DNA of 64,000 bases from Nonomuraea polychroma (GTDB lineage Bacteria > Actinomycetota > Actinomycetes > Streptosporangiales > Streptosporangiaceae): assembly GCF_004011505.1 (NCBI RefSeq), contig NZ_SAUN01000001.1, positions 248,001 through 312,000 of the forward strand, written 5' to 3'. The notes under the pieces were generated by a model that saw nothing but the letters and a program-made list of their open reading frames with translations, made no database searches and had not been told where the DNA came from. Within the stretch, counting starts at the first letter, position 1. Each line of letters begins with the position of its first letter. Below are positions 34,074 to 42,056 of this stretch, piece by piece. The translations under genes and the position numbers were made by a program.

Positions 34074-34816
34074 CGATAGATCCGACAGATTTCGCCCGCC
34101 ACGTCGCCGGCCTCGTCCGGGCCATCCCCGATGACCCGGAGATCGAGCGGGCGGCCGACCTCTTCACCAAAGCGCTGACCGGAGGCGGCGTCATCCAGGC
34201 GTTCGGCTCCGGCCACTCCGAGGCGGTCGCGATGGAGATCGCCGGCCGCGCCGGCGGCCTCGTCCCGACCAACCGGCTCGCGCTGAGGGACATCGTCTTG
34301 TACGGCGACGCCCCCCGCTCCGAGCTCGACCGCTACGACCTCGAACGCGACCCCTCCATCGCCCGCTCCATCCTCGACCTCGCCCCGGTCCGGCGGGGCG
34401 ACCTGTTCGTCATCATCTCCAACTCGGGCGTCAACGGCGTGGTCGTCGAGCTCGCCACGCTCGTCAAGGAGCGCGGCCATGACCTGATCGCGATCACCTC
34501 CCGCGCCCACAGCGAAGCCGTCGCGTCCCGCCACCCCTCGGGCCGCAAGCTCGCCGACGTGGCCGACGTCGTCCTGGACAACCGCGCTCCCTACGGCGAC
34601 GCCGTGCTGTCCTTGCCTGACGGAGGCGCCACCGGAGCCGTCTCCACGATCACTTCCGCCCTGCTGGCCCAGCTGGTCGTGGCCCAGACCGTACGCAACC
34701 TGCTCGAAGCAGGCGAGACGCCGCCGGTCTACCTCTCGGCCAACGTCCCCGGGGGCGACGCCCACAACCTGAAGCTGGAAGCGCTGTACGCCGGCCGCAT
34801 CCGGCGTGGCGCCTGA
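34070..34816 (+). CDS. SIS-domain sugar-phosphate isomerase/lyase-like protein (UPF0309-like), copy 1
   Basis: This 248-residue single SIS-domain protein has FGSGHSEAVAMEIAGRAGGL, FVIISNSGVNGVVVE, AITSRAHSEAV, RHPSGRKL and DVVLDNRAPYGDA. It resembles the UPF0309 group, which includes amino-sugar-phosphate-acting enzymes such as the Streptomyces GlcNAc-6-P dehydratase NagS. A step after GlcNAc phosphorylation is therefore likely; the reaction is inferred. It is coupled to the RpiR gene by an ATGA overlap and duplicated at 41305. Confidence 0.85.
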   Translation: MTIDPTDFARHVAGLVRAIPDDPEIERAADLFTKALTGGGVIQAFGSGHSEAVAMEIAGRAGGLVPTNRLALRDIVLYGDAPRSELDRYDLERDPSIARSILDLAPVRRGDLFVIISNSGVNGVVVELATLVKERGHDLIAITSRAHSEAVASRHPSGRKLADVADVVLDNRAPYGDAVLSLPDGGATGAVSTITSALLAQLVVAQTVRNLLEAGETPPVYLSANVPGGDAHNLKLEALYAGRIRRGA

Positions 34817-34905
34817 ACCGCGAACCCGCCCACCCACCCACCGCCACGAGCTCTGTTCCGCCTGCACGACATTCGGGGGCCGCACAACCAAGGAGAACCC
34901 CACTC

Positions 34906-36273
34906 ATGTCCTCAAGCATGTCCCGAAATTTCGGAAAAGCTCTGCTGTCCTTAGCCATCCCTCTCGTCCTCGTCGTCGTGGCCCTCGTCGCCCCGGCCAA
35001 CGCCCAGCAGTCCGTACGCCTCGAATACCGCACCAGCGCCCCCGGAGCCACCACCGCCCAGGCGGAGCCCTGGCTCCGGCTCTTCAACACCGGCACCACC
35101 GCCATCCCGCTCAACCAGGTCAAGATCCGCTATTACCTGACCGGCGCGGAGACCTACCGCTTCGCCTGCTCCTGGGCGGTGGTCAGCTGCTCGACCGTGA
35201 CCGGCCAGTTCGTCCGCCAGACCGGCGCTGACCAATACCTGGAGGTGGGTTTCAGCTCGGGCAGCCTGGCGCCCGGCGCGAACACCGGCGACATGCAGCT
35301 GCGCTTCTACCGCGCCGACTGGCAGACGTTCACGCAGAGCGACGACTACTCCTACGGCCCCAACACCGCCTACACGACCTGGGACAAGGTCACGGTCTAC
35401 GTCAACGGCCAGCTGGCCTGGGGCAAGCCGACGGGCACGGAGCCGACCCCGACCGTCACGCCCACGGTCACCCCGACGGGCTCGGCCGGCGTGCTGTTCG
35501 ACGACTTCACGTACTCGGGCTCCAGCGACCCGCTCCTCGCCCAGCGCGGCTGGACGGTCCGCTCAAGCTCGGGAGGCCCCGGCGTGCCCGGCGCCACCTG
35601 GTCGCCCGCGGGCGTCTCGTTCCCCGGTGGTCTGCTGACGCTCGACTCCTCCACCAACGGCACCGCCTCCGGCACCGTCCAGACGGAGCTGTCGACCGCG
35701 AACCGCAAGTTCTTCGAGGGCACCTACGCCGCCCGCGTCCGCTTCAGCGACGCCCCGGCCGGCGGCCCCGACGGCGAGCACGTGGTGCAGACGTTCTTCA
35801 CCATCACGCCGCTGCGTTTCAACCTGGACCCCGACTATGGCGAGCTCGACTTCGAGTACCTGCCGAACGGCGGCTGGGGCGAGCCGTCCAACATCCTGTA
35901 CGCCACCAGCTGGGAGACCTACCAGGGCGACCCCTGGCAGGCCGTCAACACGCACACCGAGGAGCGCACCAGCTTCGCCGGCTGGCACGACCTGGTGATC
36001 CAGGTCTCCGGCGGCCGGATCAAGTATTACGTGGACGGCCGCCTGTTCGCCGACCACGGCGACATCTACTACCCCGAGACGCCCATGTGGATCATGTTCA
36101 ACCAGTGGTTCATCGATCTGCAGAGCGTGACCGGGACCCGGACGTACCGCCAGCAGGTGGACTGGCTCTACCACAGCAAGAACGAGGTCGTCTCGCCCGC
36201 CGACGTGCAAAGCCGCGTCGCCTCCCTGCGCGCCTCCGGCACCGCCTTCAGGGACACCGTCCCGAACCCGTGA
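34906..36273 (+). CDS. secreted CBM3-GH16 glycoside hydrolase
   Basis: This 455-residue exported enzyme has a signal peptide cleaving near residue 34 (PANA-QQ), a family-3 cellulose/chitin-binding module at about 36-170 (RLEYRTSAPG, FNTGTTAIPLNQVKIRYY), a Thr/Pro linker (TPTVTPTVTPTG) and a GH16 domain (about 190-440). The GH16 nucleophile/acid motif ExDxE is seen as GELDFEYL. It would cut beta-1,3 or mixed beta-glucan, or a related polymer, at the cell surface. AAGGAG precedes the ATG. It is the first gene of the DasABC-like unit, separated from the binding-protein gene by a hairpin. Confidence 0.88.
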   Translation: MSSSMSRNFGKALLSLAIPLVLVVVALVAPANAQQSVRLEYRTSAPGATTAQAEPWLRLFNTGTTAIPLNQVKIRYYLTGAETYRFACSWAVVSCSTVTGQFVRQTGADQYLEVGFSSGSLAPGANTGDMQLRFYRADWQTFTQSDDYSYGPNTAYTTWDKVTVYVNGQLAWGKPTGTEPTPTVTPTVTPTGSAGVLFDDFTYSGSSDPLLAQRGWTVRSSSGGPGVPGATWSPAGVSFPGGLLTLDSSTNGTASGTVQTELSTANRKFFEGTYAARVRFSDAPAGGPDGEHVVQTFFTITPLRFNLDPDYGELDFEYLPNGGWGEPSNILYATSWETYQGDPWQAVNTHTEERTSFAGWHDLVIQVSGGRIKYYVDGRLFADHGDIYYPETPMWIMFNQWFIDLQSVTGTRTYRQQVDWLYHSKNEVVSPADVQSRVASLRASGTAFRDTVPNP

Positions 36274-36280
36274 GCAAGCC

Positions 36281-36308
36281 CCCGCGCCCGCCTCAGCGCG
36301 GGCGCGGG
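36281..36308 (+). terminator. hairpin between GH16 gene and solute-binding-protein gene
   Basis: A perfect 11-bp G/C stem, CCCGCGCCCGC (36281-36291) with GCGGGCGCGGG (36298-36308), has a 6-base loop. It could partly terminate transcription or stabilise the downstream ABC mRNA. Confidence 0.5.
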
Positions 36309-36330
36309 CACCCCCATCAGAAGGATCGCC

Positions 36331-37587
36331 ATGAAGAACCGCATCCTGGCCCTGGCGGCCGTGTTCGCGCTCGCCGCGTGCGGCACCGCCGCCGAGGAGC
36401 CCAAGGCGGCAGCGTCCGGCGCCCCTGCCAAGCTGACCGTCTGGATCATGGACGGCAGCGTCACGCAGGAGCTGTTGAAGAAGTTCGAGACCGAGTACGA
36501 GGCCGCGCACAAGGGCGTGGACCTCGACATCCAGATCCAGGCGTGGGACGGCATCGGCGAGCGCGTCACCGCGGCCTTGGCGAGCACCGACGCCCCTGAC
36601 GTGATCGAGGTGGGCAACACCCAGGTCGCGCAGTACTCCGCCAGCGGCGGCGTCACCGACCTGACCGCCAAGGTCGCCGACCTCAAGGGCGAGGACTGGC
36701 TGCCCGGCCTGGCCCAGCCCGGCAACATCGACGGCAAGCAGTACGGGATCCCCTGGTACGCCGCCAACCGTGTGGTCGTCTACAACAAGGACCTCTTCGC
36801 CGAAGCCGGTATCAAGGAGCCGCCCAAGACCCGCGACGAGTGGCTGGAGATCACCGCCAAGCTCAACAAGGGGGGTAACCAGGGCATCTACCTGACCGGC
36901 CAGACGTGGTACGCCCTCGCCGGCTTCGTCTGGGACGAGGGCGGCGACCTGGCCGTCCAGGAGGGCGGTAAGTGGAAGGGCGCCCTCGACACCCCGCAGG
37001 CCCTGGCCGGCATGGACTTCTACAAGCGCCTCCACGCCTTCGGCAAGGGCCCCAAGGACGCCGACGAGGCCAACCCGCCGCAGCACGAGGTGTTCGCGCA
37101 GGGCAAGGTGGCCCAGATCATCGCCGTTCCCGGCATCGCCGCCCGCGTGCTGGAGGTGGACAAGACGATGGACGGCAAAATGGGCTTCTTCCCCATTCCG
37201 GGCAAGACGGCCGACAAGCCCGGCGCGGTCTTCACCGGCGGCTCGGACCTCATCATCCCGGCCGCGTCCCAGCGCCAGGAGCAGGCGTACGAGCTGGTCA
37301 AGGCCCTGGCAGGCGAACAGTTCCAGACCGAGCTGGCCAAGACCATGGCCTTCGTGCCCAATCGCACCTCGTTGGCCGGCGTGCTGTCCGGCGACGAGGG
37401 GACCGCCGCCATGGCGGTGGGCGCCGCCCACGGCCGGGCCACCCCGAACACGCCGAACTGGGCGGCCGTCGAGGCCACCTCCGTGATCAAGCAGTACATG
37501 ACCGCCGTGCTCACCGGCGGCGACCCCGCGACGGAGGCGAAGAAGGTCTCGGAGTCCATCACCACGACGCTGAACAGCGGATCCTGA
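36331..37587 (+). CDS. ABC-transporter sugar-binding lipoprotein (DasA-like)
   Basis: This 418-residue family-1 extracellular binding protein has a lipobox LAAC with Cys 17, so it is anchored to the membrane outer face. The segment APDVIEVGNTQVAQYSASGG parallels DasA, the N,N'-diacetylchitobiose-binding protein of Streptomyces; GIPWYAANRVVVYNKDLFAEAG is typical of the family. The permease gene follows directly at the next base. No ATPase gene is present, so a shared MsiK-type ATPase must energise it. The substrate, an amino-sugar oligomer, is inferred from kinase/RpiR/SIS neighbours. Confidence 0.87.
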   Translation: MKNRILALAAVFALAACGTAAEEPKAAASGAPAKLTVWIMDGSVTQELLKKFETEYEAAHKGVDLDIQIQAWDGIGERVTAALASTDAPDVIEVGNTQVAQYSASGGVTDLTAKVADLKGEDWLPGLAQPGNIDGKQYGIPWYAANRVVVYNKDLFAEAGIKEPPKTRDEWLEITAKLNKGGNQGIYLTGQTWYALAGFVWDEGGDLAVQEGGKWKGALDTPQALAGMDFYKRLHAFGKGPKDADEANPPQHEVFAQGKVAQIIAVPGIAARVLEVDKTMDGKMGFFPIPGKTADKPGAVFTGGSDLIIPAASQRQEQAYELVKALAGEQFQTELAKTMAFVPNRTSLAGVLSGDEGTAAMAVGAAHGRATPNTPNWAAVEATSVIKQYMTAVLTGGDPATEAKKVSESITTTLNSGS

Positions 37588-38466
37588 ATGCGCACGAGGA
37601 GCCTGTGGCCCTACCTGCTCATCGCGCCGACGGTGGCTGGCGGGGCCTTCCTCCTGCTCTACCCGCTGCTCAAGGCGGCGGTGATCTCGTTCCAGCACTT
37701 CCGCATGGGCGAGCTGATCAGGGGCGGGGCCGCGTTCGCCGGCCTGGACAACTACGCCGAGTTGCTCGCCGGCGAGGAGTTCTGGCAGGTCTTGTGGCGC
37801 ACTGTCGTGTGGACCGCGATCAACGTGGTGCTCATCGTGGTCCTGTCCACGGGCGTCGCCCTCATGCTCGTCCGCCTGCGCCGCGGCCTGCGCCTGGCCC
37901 TGATGAGCGCCCTCGCCCTGGCCTGGGCCACGCCGATCGTCGCGGCCACCACGGTCTTCCAATGGCTCTTCCAATCGGAGCTCGGAGTGGTCAACTGGCT
38001 GCTGGTCACGCTGGGGTTCGACTCGTTCCGCGGCTACACGTGGTTCGCGAACGGCACGGCCACGTTCGCCGTGCTCGTGATCCTCGTGGTGTGGCAGTCG
38101 GTGCCGTTCGCCGCGCTCACCCTCTACGCCGGCCTGACCACGATCCCGGCCGAGCTGTACGAGTCCGCCAGGATCGACGGCGGCACCGGATGGCAGGTGT
38201 TCTGGAAGGTCACCCTGCCGATACTCAGGCAGCTGTTCGCCCTGATCACCTCGCTGGAGGTGATCTGGGTGGCCAAATGTTTCCCGCAGATCTGGGTGCT
38301 CAGCCAGGGCGGCCCGGACGGGGCGACCACCACCCTCCCGGTGTACGCATTCAAGATCGCCCGCGTGCTGCACCGGTACGACCTGGGCTCGGCGGTCGCC
38401 ATGCTCACGGTCGTCGTCCTCGCCGTCGCCCTGGTCAGCAACCTGCGAAGGATGGTCCGCCAGTGA
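37588..38466 (+). CDS. carbohydrate ABC transporter permease (MalF/DasB type)
   Basis: This 292-residue membrane protein has six predicted helices, starting LWPYLLIAPTVAGGAFLLLY. It carries the EAA loop that contacts the ATPase (YESARIDGGTGWQVFWKVTLPIL). The ATG begins immediately after the binding-protein stop, with no gap. The stop overlaps the next permease in a GTGA junction. It forms the channel with the following gene. Confidence 0.9.
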   Translation: MRTRSLWPYLLIAPTVAGGAFLLLYPLLKAAVISFQHFRMGELIRGGAAFAGLDNYAELLAGEEFWQVLWRTVVWTAINVVLIVVLSTGVALMLVRLRRGLRLALMSALALAWATPIVAATTVFQWLFQSELGVVNWLLVTLGFDSFRGYTWFANGTATFAVLVILVVWQSVPFAALTLYAGLTTIPAELYESARIDGGTGWQVFWKVTLPILRQLFALITSLEVIWVAKCFPQIWVLSQGGPDGATTTLPVYAFKIARVLHRYDLGSAVAMLTVVVLAVALVSNLRRMVRQ

Positions 38467-39281
38467 AGAGGCTGACACTCAACGCGGCCGCGATGGCCGT
38501 GCTGATCATGACGATCTTCCCGGTCTACTGGATGTTCCTGACCGCGTTCAAGCCGACCAGGGACATCCAGGCGGCCACGCCGACGTTCTGGCCGGCGGAC
38601 CCGACGCTGGAGCACTTCGCGACGGCCGTGAACGCGCCGGGGTTCTGGACCTACTGGCGCAACAGTCTCGTCGTCACCGTGGCCGCGGTGCTGATCGCGC
38701 TGGTGGTGGCGCTGCTGGCGGCGTTCGCGGCGGCCAGGATGCGGTGGCGGGGGAGAGGGGCGTTCGTGGTCGCGGTGTTCGCGGCGCAGATGGCGCCGTG
38801 GGAGGCGCTGCTGGTGCCGGTGTTCATCATCGCCAGGGACACCGAGCTGCTGGACTCGCTGGCCATGCTGACCGGGGTCTACTTCATGATCACGCTGCCG
38901 TTCACGATCGTGACGTTGCGCGGATTCCTGGCCGCCATCCCGCTGGAGCTGGAGGAGGCGGCGCAGGTGGACGGGTGTAGCCGGATGGTGGCTTTCCGCC
39001 GGGTGGTCTTCCCGCTGCTGGCGCCCGGGCTGATGGCGACGTCGCTGTTCGGGTTCATCACGGCGTGGAACGAGTTCGCGTTCGTGAACGTGCTGATCAT
39101 CAAGGATCAGGACAAGCGGACGCTGCCGGTGTGGCTGTCGTCGTTCAGCGACGTGTTCGGCACGGACTGGGGCGCCACGATGGCCGCGGCCAGCCTGTTC
39201 GCCCTGCCCGCGCTGCTGCTCTTCCTGTTCCTGCAGCGCCGCGTGGGCACCGGGATGACGGCGGGTGCCGTCAAGGGCTGA
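38463..39281 (+). CDS. carbohydrate ABC transporter permease (MalG/DasC type)
   Basis: This 272-residue inner-membrane subunit begins KRLTLNAAAMAVLIMTIFPVYW, with six helices and the EAA loop LEEAAQVDGCSRMVAFRRVVFPLL. It pairs with the upstream MalF-type subunit. The GTG start at 38463 lies in a GTGA overlap with that gene. It is the last gene of the unit, and convergent with the second kinase gene, 69 bp away. Confidence 0.9.
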   Translation: MKRLTLNAAAMAVLIMTIFPVYWMFLTAFKPTRDIQAATPTFWPADPTLEHFATAVNAPGFWTYWRNSLVVTVAAVLIALVVALLAAFAAARMRWRGRGAFVVAVFAAQMAPWEALLVPVFIIARDTELLDSLAMLTGVYFMITLPFTIVTLRGFLAAIPLELEEAAQVDGCSRMVAFRRVVFPLLAPGLMATSLFGFITAWNEFAFVNVLIIKDQDKRTLPVWLSSFSDVFGTDWGATMAAASLFALPALLLFLFLQRRVGTGMTAGAVKG

Positions 39282-39350
39282 AATCGGCTGGGGAGAACGT
39301 CTGCCGAAGAACCCGATCTACGGCGGCCCCATGCCCGCGGACATGGACGA

Positions 39351-40355
39351 CTAAGTGGCCACCGGCGGGGCGGTGAAGGCGGCGTGCCGGGCCTTCGCGT
39401 CGGCCTCGGGCAGCAAGGCGCGGGCCGCCAGCCAGGCGGCGGCGCCCGCCGCGTCGCGTGCCGTCGTGACGGTCTCGCCGTCGAGCAGTTCCATCACGGC
39501 CTGCCGGATCGGCCCTTCGCTGGTCAGCACGCTCCCGGCGAGCACCACCGGGCCGGAGACGTGGACGCGCCGGAGCGTGGCGACCAGGCGGTCGGCGGCC
39601 TCGCGCACGATCCCGGCCGCCATCGAGTCGCCTGCCGCCGCGGCCTGGCTGACGAGTGAGGACAAAGCGGCCAGGCGCATGTGGTCGGCCTGCGCCAGCC
39701 GCACGATGCGGTCCGCGACGCCGCGCGGCGTGGCCGGCCGCTCGTCGCCGAGGAAGTGCCCGGCGACCAGGGTCACCAGCGGTCCGCCGACAGGGCCGCG
39801 CGCCCCCGGCGCGTCCGAGGGCGCGTCGATGGCCGTCACGGGCAGCCCCCGGTCGAAGGCGTCCACGACCGCCTTGGCCGCCGCGCGCCCGATCCAGAAG
39901 CCCGACCCCTCATCGCCCAGCAGCCACCCCAGCCCGTCAGCGATCACGCCCAGCTCGTAGCCCTCGATCCTGGCCGCGACCGCGCCCGTGCCGGAGAGCA
40001 GCAGCGAGCCGTCGGGCTCGGCGGATCCGGCCACGTAAGCGATCGGCACGTCGCCGATGTGCCGCGGCCCCTCGGCGATCCCGTGATCTGCCCAGACCTT
40101 CGCCAGCGCGGGCACCATTTCGGTCACCCGCCCCGCGATCCCGGCCACGGAGCCCACCACCCGGCCGCCGTCGTGCGGCCTGAGCGCCGCCGCCAGCGCC
40201 TCCTCGATGGCCGCCACCGCCTTGGCCAGCCCGTGAGCAGTGGGATTGCCCGCGCCGGCCCGGGTGTAGGCCACCCGGGTGCCGTCGAGCGCGTGGACGG
40301 CGACCCGCGTGGAGGTGGCCCCGGCATCGACACCGACCACTAGCGATTGCGTCAC
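39351..40355 (-). CDS. N-acetylglucosamine kinase-like protein (BadF/BadG/BcrA family), copy 2
   Basis: This 334-residue paralogue of the kinase at 32058 has VVGVDAGATSTRVAV, LLLSGTGAVAARIEG, GLGWLLGDEGSGFWIG and VVLAGSVLTSEGPIR. It lacks the tandem repeat insertion of copy 1. It likely phosphorylates GlcNAc entering by the NgcEFG system. The GTG at 40355 is the best start though no ribosome site is clear. It is divergent from the second RpiR gene over an 80-bp promoter that contains A/T-rich operator-like elements. Confidence 0.86.
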   Translation of the reverse strand: MTQSLVVGVDAGATSTRVAVHALDGTRVAYTRAGAGNPTAHGLAKAVAAIEEALAAALRPHDGGRVVGSVAGIAGRVTEMVPALAKVWADHGIAEGPRHIGDVPIAYVAGSAEPDGSLLLSGTGAVAARIEGYELGVIADGLGWLLGDEGSGFWIGRAAAKAVVDAFDRGLPVTAIDAPSDAPGARGPVGGPLVTLVAGHFLGDERPATPRGVADRIVRLAQADHMRLAALSSLVSQAAAAGDSMAAGIVREAADRLVATLRRVHVSGPVVLAGSVLTSEGPIRQAVMELLDGETVTTARDAAGAAAWLAARALLPEADAKARHAAFTAPPVAT

Positions 40356-40392
40356 GGTCTGAGTCTGGGGGTTGACGTGACCGAGAAGCAAG

Positions 40393-40434
40393 AATAATTT
40401 TCGCCAGAAGACCGGGTATTCGGAAGGAATATTC
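40393..40434. promoter_or_regulatory. divergent kinase/RpiR promoter with A/T-rich operator-like repeats (copy 2)
   Basis: GAATAATTTTC (40392-40402) and the 8-bp palindrome GAATATTC (40428-40435 region) lie in this interval. ATAATTTTCGCC (40394-40405) matches 11 of 12 bases of the site in the copy-1 promoter. RpiR proteins often bind GAA...TTC-type A/T-rich palindromes. Confidence 0.55.
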
Positions 40435-41304
40435 GTGACTTCAGGAGCGCTTGGGCGCGTCGAAACAGAACTACCCGGTTTGCCGGAAGCATTGCGCAGG
40501 GTCGGCGAGGTGATACTCGATGACCCGGCCGAGGCCGCGCGGTCGACCATCATCGCGCTGGCCGAGCGGGCGGGCAGCTCGCCCGCCACCGTGACCAGGT
40601 TCTGCCGCGCGTTCGGCTTCTCCGGCTACGCCGAGTTGCGTGTCGCGCTCGCCACCGAGACCGGCCGGGCCGCCCAGGCGGGCTGGGGCGCGGGCGTCGG
40701 CCACGAGATCGGTCCGGAGGACCCGCTCGACAAGGCCGTGGAGGTCATGGCCGCCGCCGACGCCAGGCTCATCCAGGACACCGCCGCGCAGCTCGACCTC
40801 GACCTGGTCGCCCGGGTGGCCGACGCCATCGTGGCGGCCCCGCGCGTGCTCCTGGTAGGCGTCTCCACGAGCGGGAACGTGGCCACCATGTTCGAAGGCA
40901 GGTTACGCCGCATCGGCATTCCCGGCTGGAGCGCGGGCGACGCGCACGTGGCCCTGTCGGAGGCGGCGCTGCTCAAGCAGGGCGACGTGGCCATCGGCAT
41001 CAGCCACCGGGGCCGTACCCGCGAGGTCATGGAGTCACTGGCCGAGGCGGGCAGCCACGGCGCGCTGACGGTCGCGGTCACGTCCTTCGCCCGCTCCCCG
41101 CTGGCCGACCTGGCCGACCTGGTGCTGACCACCGCCAGCAGGGAGACCACGTTCCGGCTCGGCGGGCTGGCCGCCGTCCATTCGCAGCTGTTCGTGTTGG
41201 ACGCCGTCTATGTGGCGGTCGCGCAACGCACCTACGAGCGCACCAACGAGGCGTTCGAGCGCACGATCAGCGCCGTGGAGAGCCATCGCGTGGAGAGAGG
41301 TTGA
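40435..41304 (+). CDS. MurR/RpiR family transcriptional regulator, copy 2
   Basis: This 289-residue regulator has an N-terminal RpiR helix-turn-helix (STIIALAERAGSSPATVTRFC) and a SIS phosphosugar-binding domain (VLLVGVSTSGNVATMFEGRL, SHRGRTREVMESLAEAGSHG). It is a close paralogue of the protein at 33204. GTG start; the adjacent SIS gene begins at the base after its stop. It likely regulates the second kinase and the ngcEFG genes, with possible cross-talk to the first module through the shared operator core. Confidence 0.88.
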   Translation: MTSGALGRVETELPGLPEALRRVGEVILDDPAEAARSTIIALAERAGSSPATVTRFCRAFGFSGYAELRVALATETGRAAQAGWGAGVGHEIGPEDPLDKAVEVMAAADARLIQDTAAQLDLDLVARVADAIVAAPRVLLVGVSTSGNVATMFEGRLRRIGIPGWSAGDAHVALSEAALLKQGDVAIGISHRGRTREVMESLAEAGSHGALTVAVTSFARSPLADLADLVLTTASRETTFRLGGLAAVHSQLFVLDAVYVAVAQRTYERTNEAFERTISAVESHRVERG

Positions 41305-42039
41305 ATGACGTACGCATCCAAGGTCCTCGACCTGGCCGGCCAGGTCGCGAAGAGCCAGGCCGAGCCGGTCAAGCAGGCGGCCGCGCTGATCGTGGCCTCG
41401 ATCCGGGAGGGAGGCGTGGTAAACGCTTTCGGCTCGGGGCATTCCGAGGCCATCGCCATGGAGATCGCCGGACGGGCCGGCGGCCTCGTACCCAGCAACC
41501 GCCTCACACCCAGGGACCTCGTCCTGTACGGCGGCCGGCCGCCGAGCGTGCTGACACCGGAGCTGGAGCGGGACCCGGCCATCGCGCACGAGATCTACGC
41601 CCTGGCGCCGGTCGCGCCGCAGGACGTGTTCGTGCTGATCTCCAGCTCCGGTGTGAACGGCGCGGTCGTCGAGCTGGCCACGATCGTCAAGGACCGCGGC
41701 CACCCCCTCATCGCCCTGACCTCGGTCCAGCACAGCACCCGGATGACCTCGCGCCATCCGTCGGGCGGCAAGCTGCTCGACCTGGCCGACGTCGTGCTGG
41801 ACAACGGCGCGCCGTACGGGGACGCCATCCTCGACCTGCCGGGCGGCGGCAGTTACGGTGCGGTGTCCACGATCACGTCAGCGTTGCTGGCGCAGATGGT
41901 GGTCACCGAGGCGGTGGACGAGCTCGTGGCGATGGGCGAGACGCCCCCCGTCTACCTGTCGGCGAACGTGACCGGCGGTGACGAGCACAACAGAGCCCTG
42001 GAGAGCCGCTACGCGGGGCGCATCCGACGCGGATCATGA
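41305..42039 (+). CDS. SIS-domain sugar-phosphate isomerase/lyase-like protein (UPF0309-like), copy 2
   Basis: This 244-residue paralogue of the protein at 34070 has FGSGHSEAIAMEIAGRAGGL, FVLISSSGVNGAVVE, SRHPSGGKLLDL, DVVLDNGAPYGDA and a shared C-terminal YAGRIRRG. The identical gene order, kinase-RpiR-SIS, in both modules argues that kinase and SIS protein act in sequence. It lies 17 bp before the NgcE gene. Confidence 0.85.
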   Translation: MTYASKVLDLAGQVAKSQAEPVKQAAALIVASIREGGVVNAFGSGHSEAIAMEIAGRAGGLVPSNRLTPRDLVLYGGRPPSVLTPELERDPAIAHEIYALAPVAPQDVFVLISSSGVNGAVVELATIVKDRGHPLIALTSVQHSTRMTSRHPSGGKLLDLADVVLDNGAPYGDAILDLPGGGSYGAVSTITSALLAQMVVTEAVDELVAMGETPPVYLSANVTGGDEHNRALESRYAGRIRRGS

Positions 42040-42056
42040 ATAGTCAGGAGTTACCA

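Noticed and set aside
35563..38478. Minus-strand open frame of 971 codons across the GH16, binding-protein and permease genes
   Set aside because: It is antisense to four well-supported genes, contains no recognised domain, and is His/Gly/Arg/Asp-rich as expected for a shadow frame in G/C-rich DNA.
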